Positions 51,123-60,521 of a DNA stretch of 64,000 nucleotides are shown here, piece by piece. The translations under genes and the position numbers were made by a program. The notes beneath the pieces are model-generated. The model was not told the origin of the DNA, did not search any database, and saw only the letters and a list, made by a program, of their open reading frames with translations. Origin of the DNA: an uncultured Oscillospiraceae bacterium (GTDB lineage Bacteria > Bacillota > Clostridia > Oscillospirales > Oscillospiraceae). How positions within the stretch are numbered: the stretch's first letter is position 1; each line of letters opens with the position of its first letter. The stretch covers positions 4,144-68,143 of the forward strand of contig CAAEEO010000039.1 in NCBI GenBank assembly GCA_900754965.1, written 5' to 3'.

Positions 51123-53474
51123 ATGACATTGGATCAGTTGGCCGTCGGGCAGGATGCCTATATTGAATCCGTAGGCGGCGCGGAACTGTCCCTGAAAAAA
51201 CATATTTTGGACATGGGGCTGACCCCGGGCACGGAAGTGACCCTGGTGAAAACCGCCCCCATGGGAGATCCCCTGCAGCTGACAGTGCGGGGCTATGAAC
51301 TGACTTTGCGGAAAGCAGATGCCGCCCAGATTCAGATCCGGCAGGTGCACGAGGCCCATGAAAAAGCCCGGACGGCGGCCATGCCGGACATCGCCCACCC
51401 CCAGATGGGGGAAATGGGGGTGTACCATGTCCGTACCGGACAGGCTCCCATCCCGGAGGGGCAGTCTTTGACGTTTGCCCTGGCGGGCAACCAGAACTGC
51501 GGAAAAACCACGCTGTTCAATCAGCTCACCGGCTCCAATCAGCATGTGGGAAATTTCCCCGGGGTCACGGTAGACCGGAAAGACGGCGTCATTCGGGGCC
51601 ATGCGGAAACGGTGATTACCGACTTGCCGGGTATTTACTCCCTGTCCCCCTACACCAGTGAGGAGGTCGTCACCCGCCAGTTCCTGCTGGAAGATCACCC
51701 GGCGGGCATCATCAACATTGTAGACGCCACCAACATCGAGCGGAACCTGTATCTGACCATGCAGCTGATGGAGCTGGACATTCCCATGGTGTTGGCGCTG
51801 AACATGATGGATGAGGTGATGAACAACGGCGGCACCATTCAGGTCAACCGCCTGGAGGAACTGCTGGGCATTCCGGTGGTGCCGATTTCTGCTGCAAAGA
51901 ATGAGGGCATTGAAGAACTGGTGCGCCATGCCATCCATGTGGCCCGCTTTCAGGAGCGGCCGGGACGGCAGGACTTCTGCACGGCCACAGGGCCGGACGG
52001 CGGCGCAGTCCATCGGTGTATCCACGGCATTGAGCATTTGATCGATGACCATGCCGCGGCGGCGGGAGTGCCTCTCCGGTTTGCCGCCACCAAATTGGTG
52101 GAGGGCGATCCGCTGATTCTGGATACCCTGCACCTGGACGAGCGGGAGCGGGACACCATCGAGCATATCGTGGCGCAAATGGAGCAGGAGTGCGGAAAGG
52201 AGCGCCATGCCGCCCTGGCGGATATGCGGTTCGGCTTTATTGATCGGGTCTGCGCCTTGACGGTGGTGCGGCCCCATGAGAGTAAGGAGCACGCCCGCAG
52301 CGCCAAAATCGACCGGGTGCTCACCGGCCGGTTCACGGCCATTCCCGCTTTTGTGGGGATTATGGCGTTGGTGTTCTGGCTGACTTTCGGCGTAATCGGA
52401 ACGGCGCTGTCCGACTGGCTGGGCATGGGCATCGACTGGCTGACGGCTCTGTGCGATCAGGCTCTGACGGAGTATGGGCTGAATCCCGTGGTCCATTCTC
52501 TGGTAATCGATGGCATTTTTGCCGGTGTGGGCAGCGTGCTCAGCTTTATGCCCATCATCGTGGTGCTGTTTTTCTTCCTGTCCATTCTGGAGGACAGCGG
52601 CTATATGGCCCGGGTGGCGTTCGTGATGGATAAGCTGCTGCGGAAGATTGGCCTTTCCGGCCGGAGTTTTGTGCCTATGCTCATCGGATTTGGCTGTTCG
52701 GTGCCGGCCATTATGGCCACCCGCACCCTGCCCTCCGATCGGGACCGGAAAATGACCATTATGCTGACGCCCTTTATGTCCTGCTCGGCAAAGCTGCCGA
52801 TTTACGGCACTTTTGCAGCATTTTTCTTCCCGGAGCACGCCGCATTGGCCATGATTTTGCTCTACTTCGGCGGAATCGTGGTGGCAGTGCTGTTCGCGCT
52901 GCTGCTGAAAACCGTGGCCTTCCAGGGAGAACCGGTGCCGTTTGTGATGGAGCTGCCCAACTATCGGCTGCCCGGTTGGAAAAATGTGGGCAAACTGGTG
53001 TATGACAAGGCCAAGGATTTTGTGACCCGGGCCTTTACGGTGATTTTTGTAGCGACCATTGTGATCTGGTTCCTCCAGACCTTTGATTCCCGGATGAATG
53101 TGGTGGCGGATTCTTCCCAGAGTCTGCTGGCCGGGTTGGGCGGTCTGATTGCGCCCCTGTTCCTGCCGTTGGGCTTTGGGGACTGGCGGCTGAGCACGGC
53201 GCTGATTACCGGATTTATGGCCAAGGAAAGCGTAGTCAGTACCCTGACGGTGCTGATGGGCGGCACGGTGGCGGGCCTGGGCGCGCTGCTCACTCCGCTG
53301 TCTGCGGCATCTTTCCTGACATTCTGCCTGCTGTATACCCCCTGCGTGGCGGCCATTGCGGCGGTCAAGCGGGAACTGGGTACCGGCTGGGCGGTGGGCA
53401 TCTCCGCGCTCCAGTGCGGGATTGCCTGGGTGATGGCGCTGGCAGTGTATCTCATTGGCGGACTTCTTGTGTGA
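51123..53474 (+). CDS. feoB: Ferrous iron transporter with fused FeoA and FeoB
   Basis: A 783-residue protein. Residues 1-78 are an SH3-like FeoA domain (LDQLAVGQDAYIESVGG and MGLTPGTEV). Then comes the FeoB G domain (G1 AGNQNCGKTTLFNQLTG, G3 TDLPGIYSLSPYT, G4 LNMMDE) and a helical GDI-like region. The membrane core carries the two conserved cysteine-containing motifs (FVPMLIGFGCSVPAIMATRTL, FMSCSAKLPIY) and the C-terminal AKESVVSTL. It imports Fe(II) across the cytoplasmic membrane. A fused FeoA is known in some Firmicutes. No second feoA is present here. It is followed by the Cys-rich FeoB partner gene. Confidence 0.96.
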   Translation: MTLDQLAVGQDAYIESVGGAELSLKKHILDMGLTPGTEVTLVKTAPMGDPLQLTVRGYELTLRKADAAQIQIRQVHEAHEKARTAAMPDIAHPQMGEMGVYHVRTGQAPIPEGQSLTFALAGNQNCGKTTLFNQLTGSNQHVGNFPGVTVDRKDGVIRGHAETVITDLPGIYSLSPYTSEEVVTRQFLLEDHPAGIINIVDATNIERNLYLTMQLMELDIPMVLALNMMDEVMNNGGTIQVNRLEELLGIPVVPISAAKNEGIEELVRHAIHVARFQERPGRQDFCTATGPDGGAVHRCIHGIEHLIDDHAAAAGVPLRFAATKLVEGDPLILDTLHLDERERDTIEHIVAQMEQECGKERHAALADMRFGFIDRVCALTVVRPHESKEHARSAKIDRVLTGRFTAIPAFVGIMALVFWLTFGVIGTALSDWLGMGIDWLTALCDQALTEYGLNPVVHSLVIDGIFAGVGSVLSFMPIIVVLFFFLSILEDSGYMARVAFVMDKLLRKIGLSGRSFVPMLIGFGCSVPAIMATRTLPSDRDRKMTIMLTPFMSCSAKLPIYGTFAAFFFPEHAALAMILLYFGGIVVAVLFALLLKTVAFQGEPVPFVMELPNYRLPGWKNVGKLVYDKAKDFVTRAFTVIFVATIVIWFLQTFDSRMNVVADSSQSLLAGLGGLIAPLFLPLGFGDWRLSTALITGFMAKESVVSTLTVLMGGTVAGLGALLTPLSAASFLTFCLLYTPCVAAIAAVKRELGTGWAVGISALQCGIAWVMALAVYLIGGLLV

Positions 53475-53484
53475 GGTGAATACC

Positions 53485-53622
53485 ATGTGGGCGATTTTGA
53501 TTCTGGCAGGCGTGGGTCTGTGGCTGTTTTTAGCGGTGCGGGCCATGAAACATGGCAAAACCGGCGGATGCAGCGGAAACTGTGCCCATTGCGCCAATTC
53601 CTGTAAACAATCGGAAAATTGA
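53485..53622 (+). CDS. FeoB-associated Cys-rich membrane protein
   Basis: A 45-residue protein: one N-terminal membrane span (MWAILILAGVGLWLFLAV), then a short basic stretch and four cysteines in CSGNCAHCANSC. This is the FeoB-associated Cys-rich (FeoB-p12-like) family, encoded directly after feoB in many Firmicutes and possibly involved in metal handling at the transporter. GAGGTG precedes the ATG at 7 nt, 10 nt after feoB. The terminator starts at its stop codon. Confidence 0.9.
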   Translation: MWAILILAGVGLWLFLAVRAMKHGKTGGCSGNCAHCANSCKQSEN

Positions 53623-53660
53623 AAAAAGAGGTTTCACAACAGTGAAACCTCTTTTTTTTC
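53622..53660 (+). terminator. feo operon terminator
   Basis: A perfect 16-bp stem (53622-53637 with 53642-53657) has an AACA loop and is followed by further T residues. Confidence 0.95.
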
Positions 53661-53709
53661 ATGCCGGCAGGAGCGCGGCGGTTCGTAGAAAACTTGACGA
53701 TAAATCCTA

Positions 53710-53738
53710 TTGACATAGTAGGGATTATATGCTATTCT
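53710..53738 (+). promoter_or_regulatory. nifS-iscU promoter
   Basis: TTGACA (53710-53715), 17 nt, TATTCT (53733-53738). An imperfect dyad AATCCTA...TAGGGATT (about 53703-53726) spans the -35 and could be a regulator site. No IscR/Rrf2 gene is present in the window. Confidence 0.6.
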
Positions 53739-53786
53739 CTAATTGCCTACAAGAGAAATAGGAAATACTCAAATAAGGAGGACCCT

Positions 53787-54974
53787 ATGCGAGTTTATGC
53801 AGATAATGCGGCAACGACGAAAATGAGCCGCACAGCGATAGATGCCATGCTCCCCTATCTGGCCGGGGAGTACGGAAACCCTTCCAGCCTGCACAGTGCA
53901 GGACAGCGGGCGGCAGAGGCACTGGAACGTGCCCGGGAACTGGTGGCGGCCAATTTGAATTGCCTGCCCCGGGAGATTCTTTTCACCTCCGGCGGGAGCG
54001 AGGCGGATAATCAGGCCATCCTCTCCGCGGCGGCCATCGGGGCCAGAACCGGAAAAAAACACATTATTTCCACTGCGTTTGAGCACCATGCGGTGCTGCA
54101 CACCCTGGAAAAACTGAGAAAACAGGGCTACGACATTACCCTTTTGGATGTACACGAAAACGGAATGGTCACTGCCGAACAGGTGGCCCAGGCCATTCGG
54201 GAGGATACCTGCCTGGTGACGGTGATGTTCGCCAACAATGAGATTGGTTCCGTCATGCCTATTGGGGAGATCGGACGGGTCTGCCGGGAAAAGAAGGTAC
54301 TGTTCCATACGGACGCCGTCCAGGCGGCGGGGCATCTGCCCATTGATGTCCAGGCGCAGAACATTGACCTGCTGTCCCTGTCCGGCCACAAGTTCCACGG
54401 GCCGAAAGGCGTGGGCGCGCTGTATGCCCGGCGGGGCGTGCTGCTGACGAATCTGATCGAAGGCGGCGCCCAGGAGCGGGGCAAGCGGGGCGGCACGGAA
54501 AATGTACCGGGCATCGTGGCCATGGCGGCGGCGTTGGAGGAAAGCTGCCGGCACATGGAAGAAACGGCGCCCCGGCTGACCGCCATGCGGGACAGGCTCA
54601 TCGAGGGTCTGCTGCAGATTCCCCACAGCGCCCTGAACGGCGACCGGGTGCAGCGGCTGCCCGGAAATGTGAATCTCTGCTTTGAGGGCATCGAAGGGGA
54701 GTCCCTGCTGCTGATGCTGGATGACCGGGGCATCTGTGCCTCCTCCGGCTCGGCCTGCACCTCCGGGTCTCTGGACCCCAGCCATGTGCTGCTGGCCATC
54801 GGACGGCCCCATGAAGTGGCCCACGGGTCTCTGCGGCTGTCCCTGAGTGAAGAAACGACCGAAGAAGAAATCGAATATATGCTGCAGGCCATTCCGGAAG
54901 TGGTGGCCCACCTGCGGGGATTCTCCCCGGTCTGGCGGGATCTGGAATCCGGGGCACGGCCGCACCTGATTTGA
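53787..54974 (+). CDS. nifS: Cysteine desulfurase (NifS/IscS family)
   Basis: A 395-residue PLP enzyme that takes sulfur from cysteine for Fe-S cluster assembly. Visible: N-terminal VYADNAATTKMS, TSGGSEADNQAIL, the aspartate segment FHTDAVQAAGH, the PLP-lysine motif SLSGHKFHGPKGVG, and the active-site Cys loop SSGSACTSGSLDPSHVLLA (group I type with a long loop). The ATG at 53787 follows AAGGAGG with 6-nt spacing. It lies 12 nt before iscU, forming a minimal NifS-IscU assembly pair. Confidence 0.96.
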   Translation: MRVYADNAATTKMSRTAIDAMLPYLAGEYGNPSSLHSAGQRAAEALERARELVAANLNCLPREILFTSGGSEADNQAILSAAAIGARTGKKHIISTAFEHHAVLHTLEKLRKQGYDITLLDVHENGMVTAEQVAQAIREDTCLVTVMFANNEIGSVMPIGEIGRVCREKKVLFHTDAVQAAGHLPIDVQAQNIDLLSLSGHKFHGPKGVGALYARRGVLLTNLIEGGAQERGKRGGTENVPGIVAMAAALEESCRHMEETAPRLTAMRDRLIEGLLQIPHSALNGDRVQRLPGNVNLCFEGIEGESLLLMLDDRGICASSGSACTSGSLDPSHVLLAIGRPHEVAHGSLRLSLSEETTEEEIEYMLQAIPEVVAHLRGFSPVWRDLESGARPHLI

Positions 54975-54986
54975 AAGGAGACGCTT

Positions 54987-55412
54987 ATGGCATTATATAG
55001 TGAAGTTGTGATGGACCATTTCCGCAATCCCCGCAATGTGGGGACTCTGGAGCATCCCGACGGTGTGGGAGAAGTGGGAAACGCCAAGTGCGGCGATATC
55101 ATGACCATTTATCTGCAGATTCGGGACGATGTGATCACCGATGTGAAATTTGAGACCTTCGGCTGCGGTTCAGCCATCGCCTCCAGTTCCATGGCCACGG
55201 AAATGATCAAGGGCAAGCCACTGGCGGAGGCTTTGGATGTGACCAATAAAGCGGTGGCGGAGGCTCTGGACGGTCTGCCTGCCCAAAAGCTCCACTGCTC
55301 CGTGCTGGCGGAAGAGGCCATCCGGGCGGCAGTGAAAGATTACTACGACCGGAACGGAATTTCTTATGACCCGGCGCTGTTCCCCGCGGAAAGCTGCGCC
55401 CACGAACACTGA
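54987..55412 (+). CDS. iscU: Fe-S cluster scaffold IscU/NifU
   Basis: A 141-residue scaffold protein on which 2Fe-2S and 4Fe-4S clusters are built. All three ligand cysteines are visible: AKCGD, TFGCGSAIASSSM and LHCSVLAEEAI. The start MALYSEVVMDHFRNPRNVG is typical. It accepts sulfur from the NifS encoded just upstream. AAAGGAG precedes the ATG. No hscAB, fdx or iscA follow, as is common in Firmicutes. Confidence 0.96.
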   Translation: MALYSEVVMDHFRNPRNVGTLEHPDGVGEVGNAKCGDIMTIYLQIRDDVITDVKFETFGCGSAIASSSMATEMIKGKPLAEALDVTNKAVAEALDGLPAQKLHCSVLAEEAIRAAVKDYYDRNGISYDPALFPAESCAHEH

Positions 55413-55444
55413 TCGATCCTCTATACTCTCTACATACTTTTTTT

Positions 55445-55497
55445 GACACACGCGAGCCGGATTGTCCGTGAGGACGGTCCGGCTTGTGTGCGTGAAG
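55445..55497. other. Long imperfect hairpin downstream of iscU
   Basis: An approximately 22-bp stem with a GTGA loop (arms about 55448-55469 and 55474-55495) has three or more wobble or mismatched pairs. Seven T precede it on the plus strand but none follow, so it is not a canonical terminator, although it is the only candidate after iscU. Confidence 0.5.
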
Positions 55498-55515
55498 GAC
55501 TATGCAGCGGGCAAA

Positions 55516-55544
55516 TTGTTCCCCGGAGAGGAAAATGGTATGAT
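55516..55544 (+). promoter_or_regulatory. Promoter of the lipoprotein gene
   Basis: TTGTTC (55516-55521), 17 nt, TATGAT (55539-55544), about 30 nt before the ATG. Confidence 0.6.
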
Positions 55545-55574
55545 AAAAGCATCAAAAAGAGAGGAGTGGCGCAG

Positions 55575-56276
55575 ATGAAACGGTGCCTGGCAGGAATGTT
55601 GTCTCTGCTGCTGTTGGCAGGGATGACCGGCTGCGGCGCGCAGTATGAGGAAGTGCGCGAACAGCTGAACGGAACAATCTGGTATTACAGCGGAGGGGGA
55701 GAGAACAACCTGAACCGCCTTATTTTTTCCGGAGAGCAGTTCATTGTGGAGCAGGTGTATTTTGACGGCATGGGTCTGCAGGAAAACGGCAGTGCATCGG
55801 CGAAGTATACCATTGACAAAGACAGCCTTCAGCTGAAAATGGGGGACGGCAGCACCCTGACCGTGCCCTATACCCTGGGAGAAGAGGGGATTCGAATCGG
55901 TCTGGGAGAATATTTCACCCTGGAGGAGATTGAGGCGGCTCTGCAGGGGAGCTGGGAGGTGGAGACGCACTATGACATCATGGGAAATGCCACCATCGGC
56001 CGCAAGACGGTCATTCTGGAGAATGGGACGATTCTGGCAGATTCAGCAAGCACGAGCATTCTGGATGAGGATGGAACATTCTTTTATTATGGCCCCTATA
56101 CGGATACCTACACGATGAAATTCGGGGAGATTGAAACAGATCTGAACCAGTTTCAGGGACTGGGATTTACCATCCTCAACGGTGTGCCTACCCTGATGGA
56201 TTATTATCATCCATTCCAGCGCTCTGCCCGCACCGAACTGCCGGGCGTAGAAGTTTATCAATGGATGGAGTGGTGA
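55575..56276 (+). CDS. Putative lipoprotein of unknown function
   Basis: A 233-residue exported lipoprotein. The signal peptide MKRCLAGMLSLLLLAG is followed by lipobox MTGC. The mature part is acidic and beta-rich, with two similar halves: each begins with a short NGTIWYYSG or QGSWEVE-like segment followed by strand-rich sequence and a glycine-containing turn (LIFSGEQFIVEQ, TVILENGTILADS). This could be a duplicated lipocalin-like or SH3-like fold. No family is recognised. GAGGAG precedes the ATG at 55575. A bidirectional terminator separates it from the convergent lipid-kinase gene. Confidence 0.75.
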   Translation: MKRCLAGMLSLLLLAGMTGCGAQYEEVREQLNGTIWYYSGGGENNLNRLIFSGEQFIVEQVYFDGMGLQENGSASAKYTIDKDSLQLKMGDGSTLTVPYTLGEEGIRIGLGEYFTLEEIEAALQGSWEVETHYDIMGNATIGRKTVILENGTILADSASTSILDEDGTFFYYGPYTDTYTMKFGEIETDLNQFQGLGFTILNGVPTLMDYYHPFQRSARTELPGVEVYQWMEW

Positions 56277-56313
56277 AAAAACGCCCTCTGAGACTTGTTC
56301 TCAGAGGGCGTTT
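56276..56313. terminator. Bidirectional terminator between the lipoprotein and lipid-kinase genes
   Basis: A 14-bp stem AACGCCCTCTGAGA with TCTCAGAGGGCGTT has a 5-nt loop. On the minus strand it is followed by six T, on the plus strand by TTTGC. Confidence 0.88.
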
Positions 56314-56315
56314 GC

Positions 56316-57206
56316 TTATGCGATAATCTGGACGGCTTTGTTGAGATTCTTGAAAGAAATCTCCTGATAGACGCCGCCTTCTTCTCCGTCCCGGGTCCAT
56401 GCCACCGGCTGGTCGAAGGTGAATTTGGCCTGGGAAGTGGCCAGGAATTTGATGAAAGGGCCGTTGTAGTTCCGGTTGATGAGAGCAGTGACAATCTGGC
56501 GCAGATCCAGGATGTTCCGGGGACTGCGGACCAGGGCCAATTCAAACAGCCCGTCGTCCAGTTTGATCTGGTTGGAATTGAGATGAATCAGACCGGCCAC
56601 AGAGGTGGAGTTCATAATGCCGCCGAACACAAAATCGTCCTCCACCACGCCGCGGTCGTATTCGATTTTGGCGTGATACTGGGTGATTTTCGGCAGCCGC
56701 ATCATCCCCTCCAGGACATAGGCAAAATGGCCCAGTGCCTGCTTTTCCTGCTGGGGCGTTTCGTAGCTGACGTCGGTGAAAGCGCCGAAGGCGGCCACAT
56801 AGGTGAAATTGCCGTTTTCTCCGAAAGTACCCACATCGAAATCCCGGATATTTCCGCGCAGAATGCGGTTGACCGCGGCCATGATATTGTTTTTCGGCAG
56901 TCCCAGTGTGGTGGCCACATCGTTGGCGGTGCCCAGGGGAATGTATCCGATGGGCGGACGCTGCTCCTTTGGTAGCTGCACCAGACCCTCCATGGTCTCG
57001 CTTAAAGTACCGTCGCCGCCCAGACAGCAGACCAGATCATACCCGGCGGCCTCCTGGGCAATTCGGATAGCGTCACCCGGAGCACTGGTAAAGCGGAGGG
57101 TGGGAATGTAGCCGCCGTTATGCAGCGCCAGCAGCGCCTCGCCGAAATTGGTTTTATAAGCACTTTTTCCTGCCATGGGGTTGACAATAAACAGTAGTTG
57201 TTTCAT
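56316..57206 (-). CDS. Diacylglycerol/lipid kinase family protein (DgkB/YegS-like)
   Basis: A 296-residue DAGK-catalytic-domain protein. It has the nucleotide-binding motif CCLGGDGTLSETMEGL, the PLGTANDVATTLGLP segment and, further on, the two-layer beta C-terminal domain (VSYETPQQEKQALG and LDDGLFELALVRSP). Such kinases phosphorylate diacylglycerol or related lipids at the membrane, for example to recycle diacylglycerol from lipoteichoic-acid synthesis. The substrate is not certain. It has an ATG start at 57206 and is a single-gene unit. Confidence 0.9.
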   Translation of the reverse strand: MKQLLFIVNPMAGKSAYKTNFGEALLALHNGGYIPTLRFTSAPGDAIRIAQEAAGYDLVCCLGGDGTLSETMEGLVQLPKEQRPPIGYIPLGTANDVATTLGLPKNNIMAAVNRILRGNIRDFDVGTFGENGNFTYVAAFGAFTDVSYETPQQEKQALGHFAYVLEGMMRLPKITQYHAKIEYDRGVVEDDFVFGGIMNSTSVAGLIHLNSNQIKLDDGLFELALVRSPRNILDLRQIVTALINRNYNGPFIKFLATSQAKFTFDQPVAWTRDGEEGGVYQEISFKNLNKAVQIIA

Positions 57207-57253
57207 CGGGGACCTCCTGTTCCGTACAATTCCACGGAAACCGTTGGGAATAC

Positions 57254-57282
57254 TTGAAATTCAATCTTCTAAATAGTATAAT
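57254..57282 (+). promoter_or_regulatory. asnS promoter
   Basis: TTGAAA (57254-57259), 17 nt, TATAAT (57277-57282). The leader of about 60 nt is too short for a T-box. Confidence 0.72.
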
Positions 57283-57350
57283 ATATCATTACTGCTGATT
57301 CTACAAGCCGGAATTTCCCGGCAGAAGAGGAAAGAAAGGACGAAACAAGG

Positions 57351-58745
<1,395 letters not shown>

Positions 58746-58823
58746 GGCATTTGTGCGCCCCGGCAGGGGGCAGCTTTGCGAAGAAACATACGAATTTTGG
58801 AATACAAGGATTGATTTGATTTT

Positions 58824-60416
58824 ATGGCGGATATGAGAAAAGAGATCGAGCGCAGACGCACCTTTGCGATCATCTCCCACCCGGACGCGGGTAAAACCAC
58901 CCTGACGGAAAAACTGCTGCTGTACGGAGGCGCCATTCAGCAGGCCGGTTCGGTCAAAGGCAAGGCCACGGCACGGCACGCGGTGTCGGACTGGATGGAA
59001 CTGGAAAAGCAGCGCGGCATTTCCATCACCTCTTCGGTGATGCAGTTTGAATATGACGGCTATTGCGTGAACATTTTGGACACCCCCGGCCACCAGGACT
59101 TCTCGGAAGATACGTACCGGACCCTGATGGCGGCGGACAGCGCGGTCATGGTCATCGACGCGGCAAAGGGCATCGAGCCCCAGACCCGGAAACTGTTCAA
59201 GATCTGCGCCATGCGGCATATCCCCATCTTTACCTTCATCAACAAGCTGGACCGGGAGGCCCGCAGTCCCTATGACCTGATGGAGCAGTTGGAAACGGAG
59301 TTCGGCATCGGCACCTACCCCATGAACTGGCCCATCGGCTGCGGTTCGGACTTTAAGGGCGTTTATGACCGGGAGCGGGGCGAAATTCTGGCGTTCAATG
59401 AATTTCACCGGGGACAGAGCCGCATCCAGGCCATTGAATGTTCTCTGGAAGATACGGAACGCCTGGACGAGCTGATTGGCGAGAAACTGCGCCGGGTGCT
59501 CACCGACGACATTGAACTGCTGGACGGCGCAGGATATGAGTTCGATATCGACCAGGTTCGCCAGGGAAAACTCTCCCCGGTGTTCTTCGGTTCGGCATTG
59601 AACAACTTCGGCGTGGAGCCGTTTTTGGAGAACTTCCTGAAAATGACCATGCCCCCGCTGCCCCGGGAGACCGCCGAGGAAACGGTGGACCCCTTTGCGC
59701 CTACTTTCTCGGCCTTTGTCTTTAAAATCCAGGCCAACATGAACAAGGCGCACCGGGACCGGATTGCATTTATGCGCATCTGCTCGGGCAAATTTGAGCG
59801 GGATAAGGAATATTACCATGTCCAGGGCGGCAAGGCCCTCCGCCTGGCCCAGCCACAGCAGCTGATGGCCGATGACCGGGCCATTATTGACGAGGCCTAC
59901 GCCGGAGATATCATCGGTGTGTTCGACCCCGGCATTTTCTCCATCGGCGACACGGTCTGCGACAAGAGCTGCAAGGTGCAGTTCGAGGGAATTCCCACCT
60001 TTGCTCCGGAGCATTTCTCCGCCATCGAACGGACGGATACCATGAAACGGAAACAGTTTGAAAAGGGCATTGCACAGATCGCCCAGGAGGGCGCCATTCA
60101 GATTTTCCATGAGCCGTATACCGGTGTGGAAGAAGTGATTGTGGGCGTGGTGGGCGTACTGCAGCTGGAAGTGCTGGAGTATCGGCTGAAAACGGAGTAC
60201 GGTGTGGACATCCGCCGGCGGGATCTGAGCTATGAGCATGTGCGCTGGATTGTGGGGGAGAATGTGAAACCCTCGGATCTGAACCTGACTTCCGATACCA
60301 AGTGGGTGCAGGACTTCAAAGGCCGGAACCTGCTGCTGTTTACCAACCCCTGGAACATCACCTGGGCGCTGGAAAAGAATCCGGGCCTGGAACTGATGGA
60401 GTTCAGCAAAAACTAA
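58824..60416 (+). CDS. prfC: Peptide chain release factor 3
   Basis: RF3 is a translational GTPase that removes RF1/RF2 from terminated ribosomes. The 530-residue protein has G1 HPDAGKTTLTEKLL, the switch region with GISITSSVMQF, G3 DTPGHQDFSEDTYRTL and G4 FINKLDRE, followed by RF3-type domains II and III. The distinctive HQDFSEDTYR segment separates RF3 from EF-G. The ribosome-binding site AAGGA is about 14 nt before the ATG, so the second Met (58833) is a possible alternative start. A terminator follows. Confidence 0.95.
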   Translation: MADMRKEIERRRTFAIISHPDAGKTTLTEKLLLYGGAIQQAGSVKGKATARHAVSDWMELEKQRGISITSSVMQFEYDGYCVNILDTPGHQDFSEDTYRTLMAADSAVMVIDAAKGIEPQTRKLFKICAMRHIPIFTFINKLDREARSPYDLMEQLETEFGIGTYPMNWPIGCGSDFKGVYDRERGEILAFNEFHRGQSRIQAIECSLEDTERLDELIGEKLRRVLTDDIELLDGAGYEFDIDQVRQGKLSPVFFGSALNNFGVEPFLENFLKMTMPPLPRETAEETVDPFAPTFSAFVFKIQANMNKAHRDRIAFMRICSGKFERDKEYYHVQGGKALRLAQPQQLMADDRAIIDEAYAGDIIGVFDPGIFSIGDTVCDKSCKVQFEGIPTFAPEHFSAIERTDTMKRKQFEKGIAQIAQEGAIQIFHEPYTGVEEVIVGVVGVLQLEVLEYRLKTEYGVDIRRRDLSYEHVRWIVGENVKPSDLNLTSDTKWVQDFKGRNLLLFTNPWNITWALEKNPGLELMEFSKN

Positions 60417-60469
60417 CGGCTGCCTGTGCGCCCGGGAAGATGCCCGGGAACCGATCATGCAGCAATCCA

Positions 60470-60506
60470 ATCGGACGGCACCGCAATGGGTGCCGTCCGA
60501 TTTTTC
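60470..60506 (+). terminator. Terminator after prfC, immediately before the yhcC-like gene
   Basis: A 13-bp stem ATCGGACGGCACC with GGTGCCGTCCGAT is followed by TTTTTC. A smaller CCCGGG...CCCGGG hairpin lies upstream (60431-60448). Only about 16 nt separate the T tract from the next start codon. Confidence 0.88.
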
Positions 60507-60521
60507 ATTGAAAGGATCTCC

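Noticed and set aside
57207..57350. T-box leader before asnS (and in the 28-nt gap before serS)
   Set aside because: Both leaders are too short and no T-box core or antiterminator was found.
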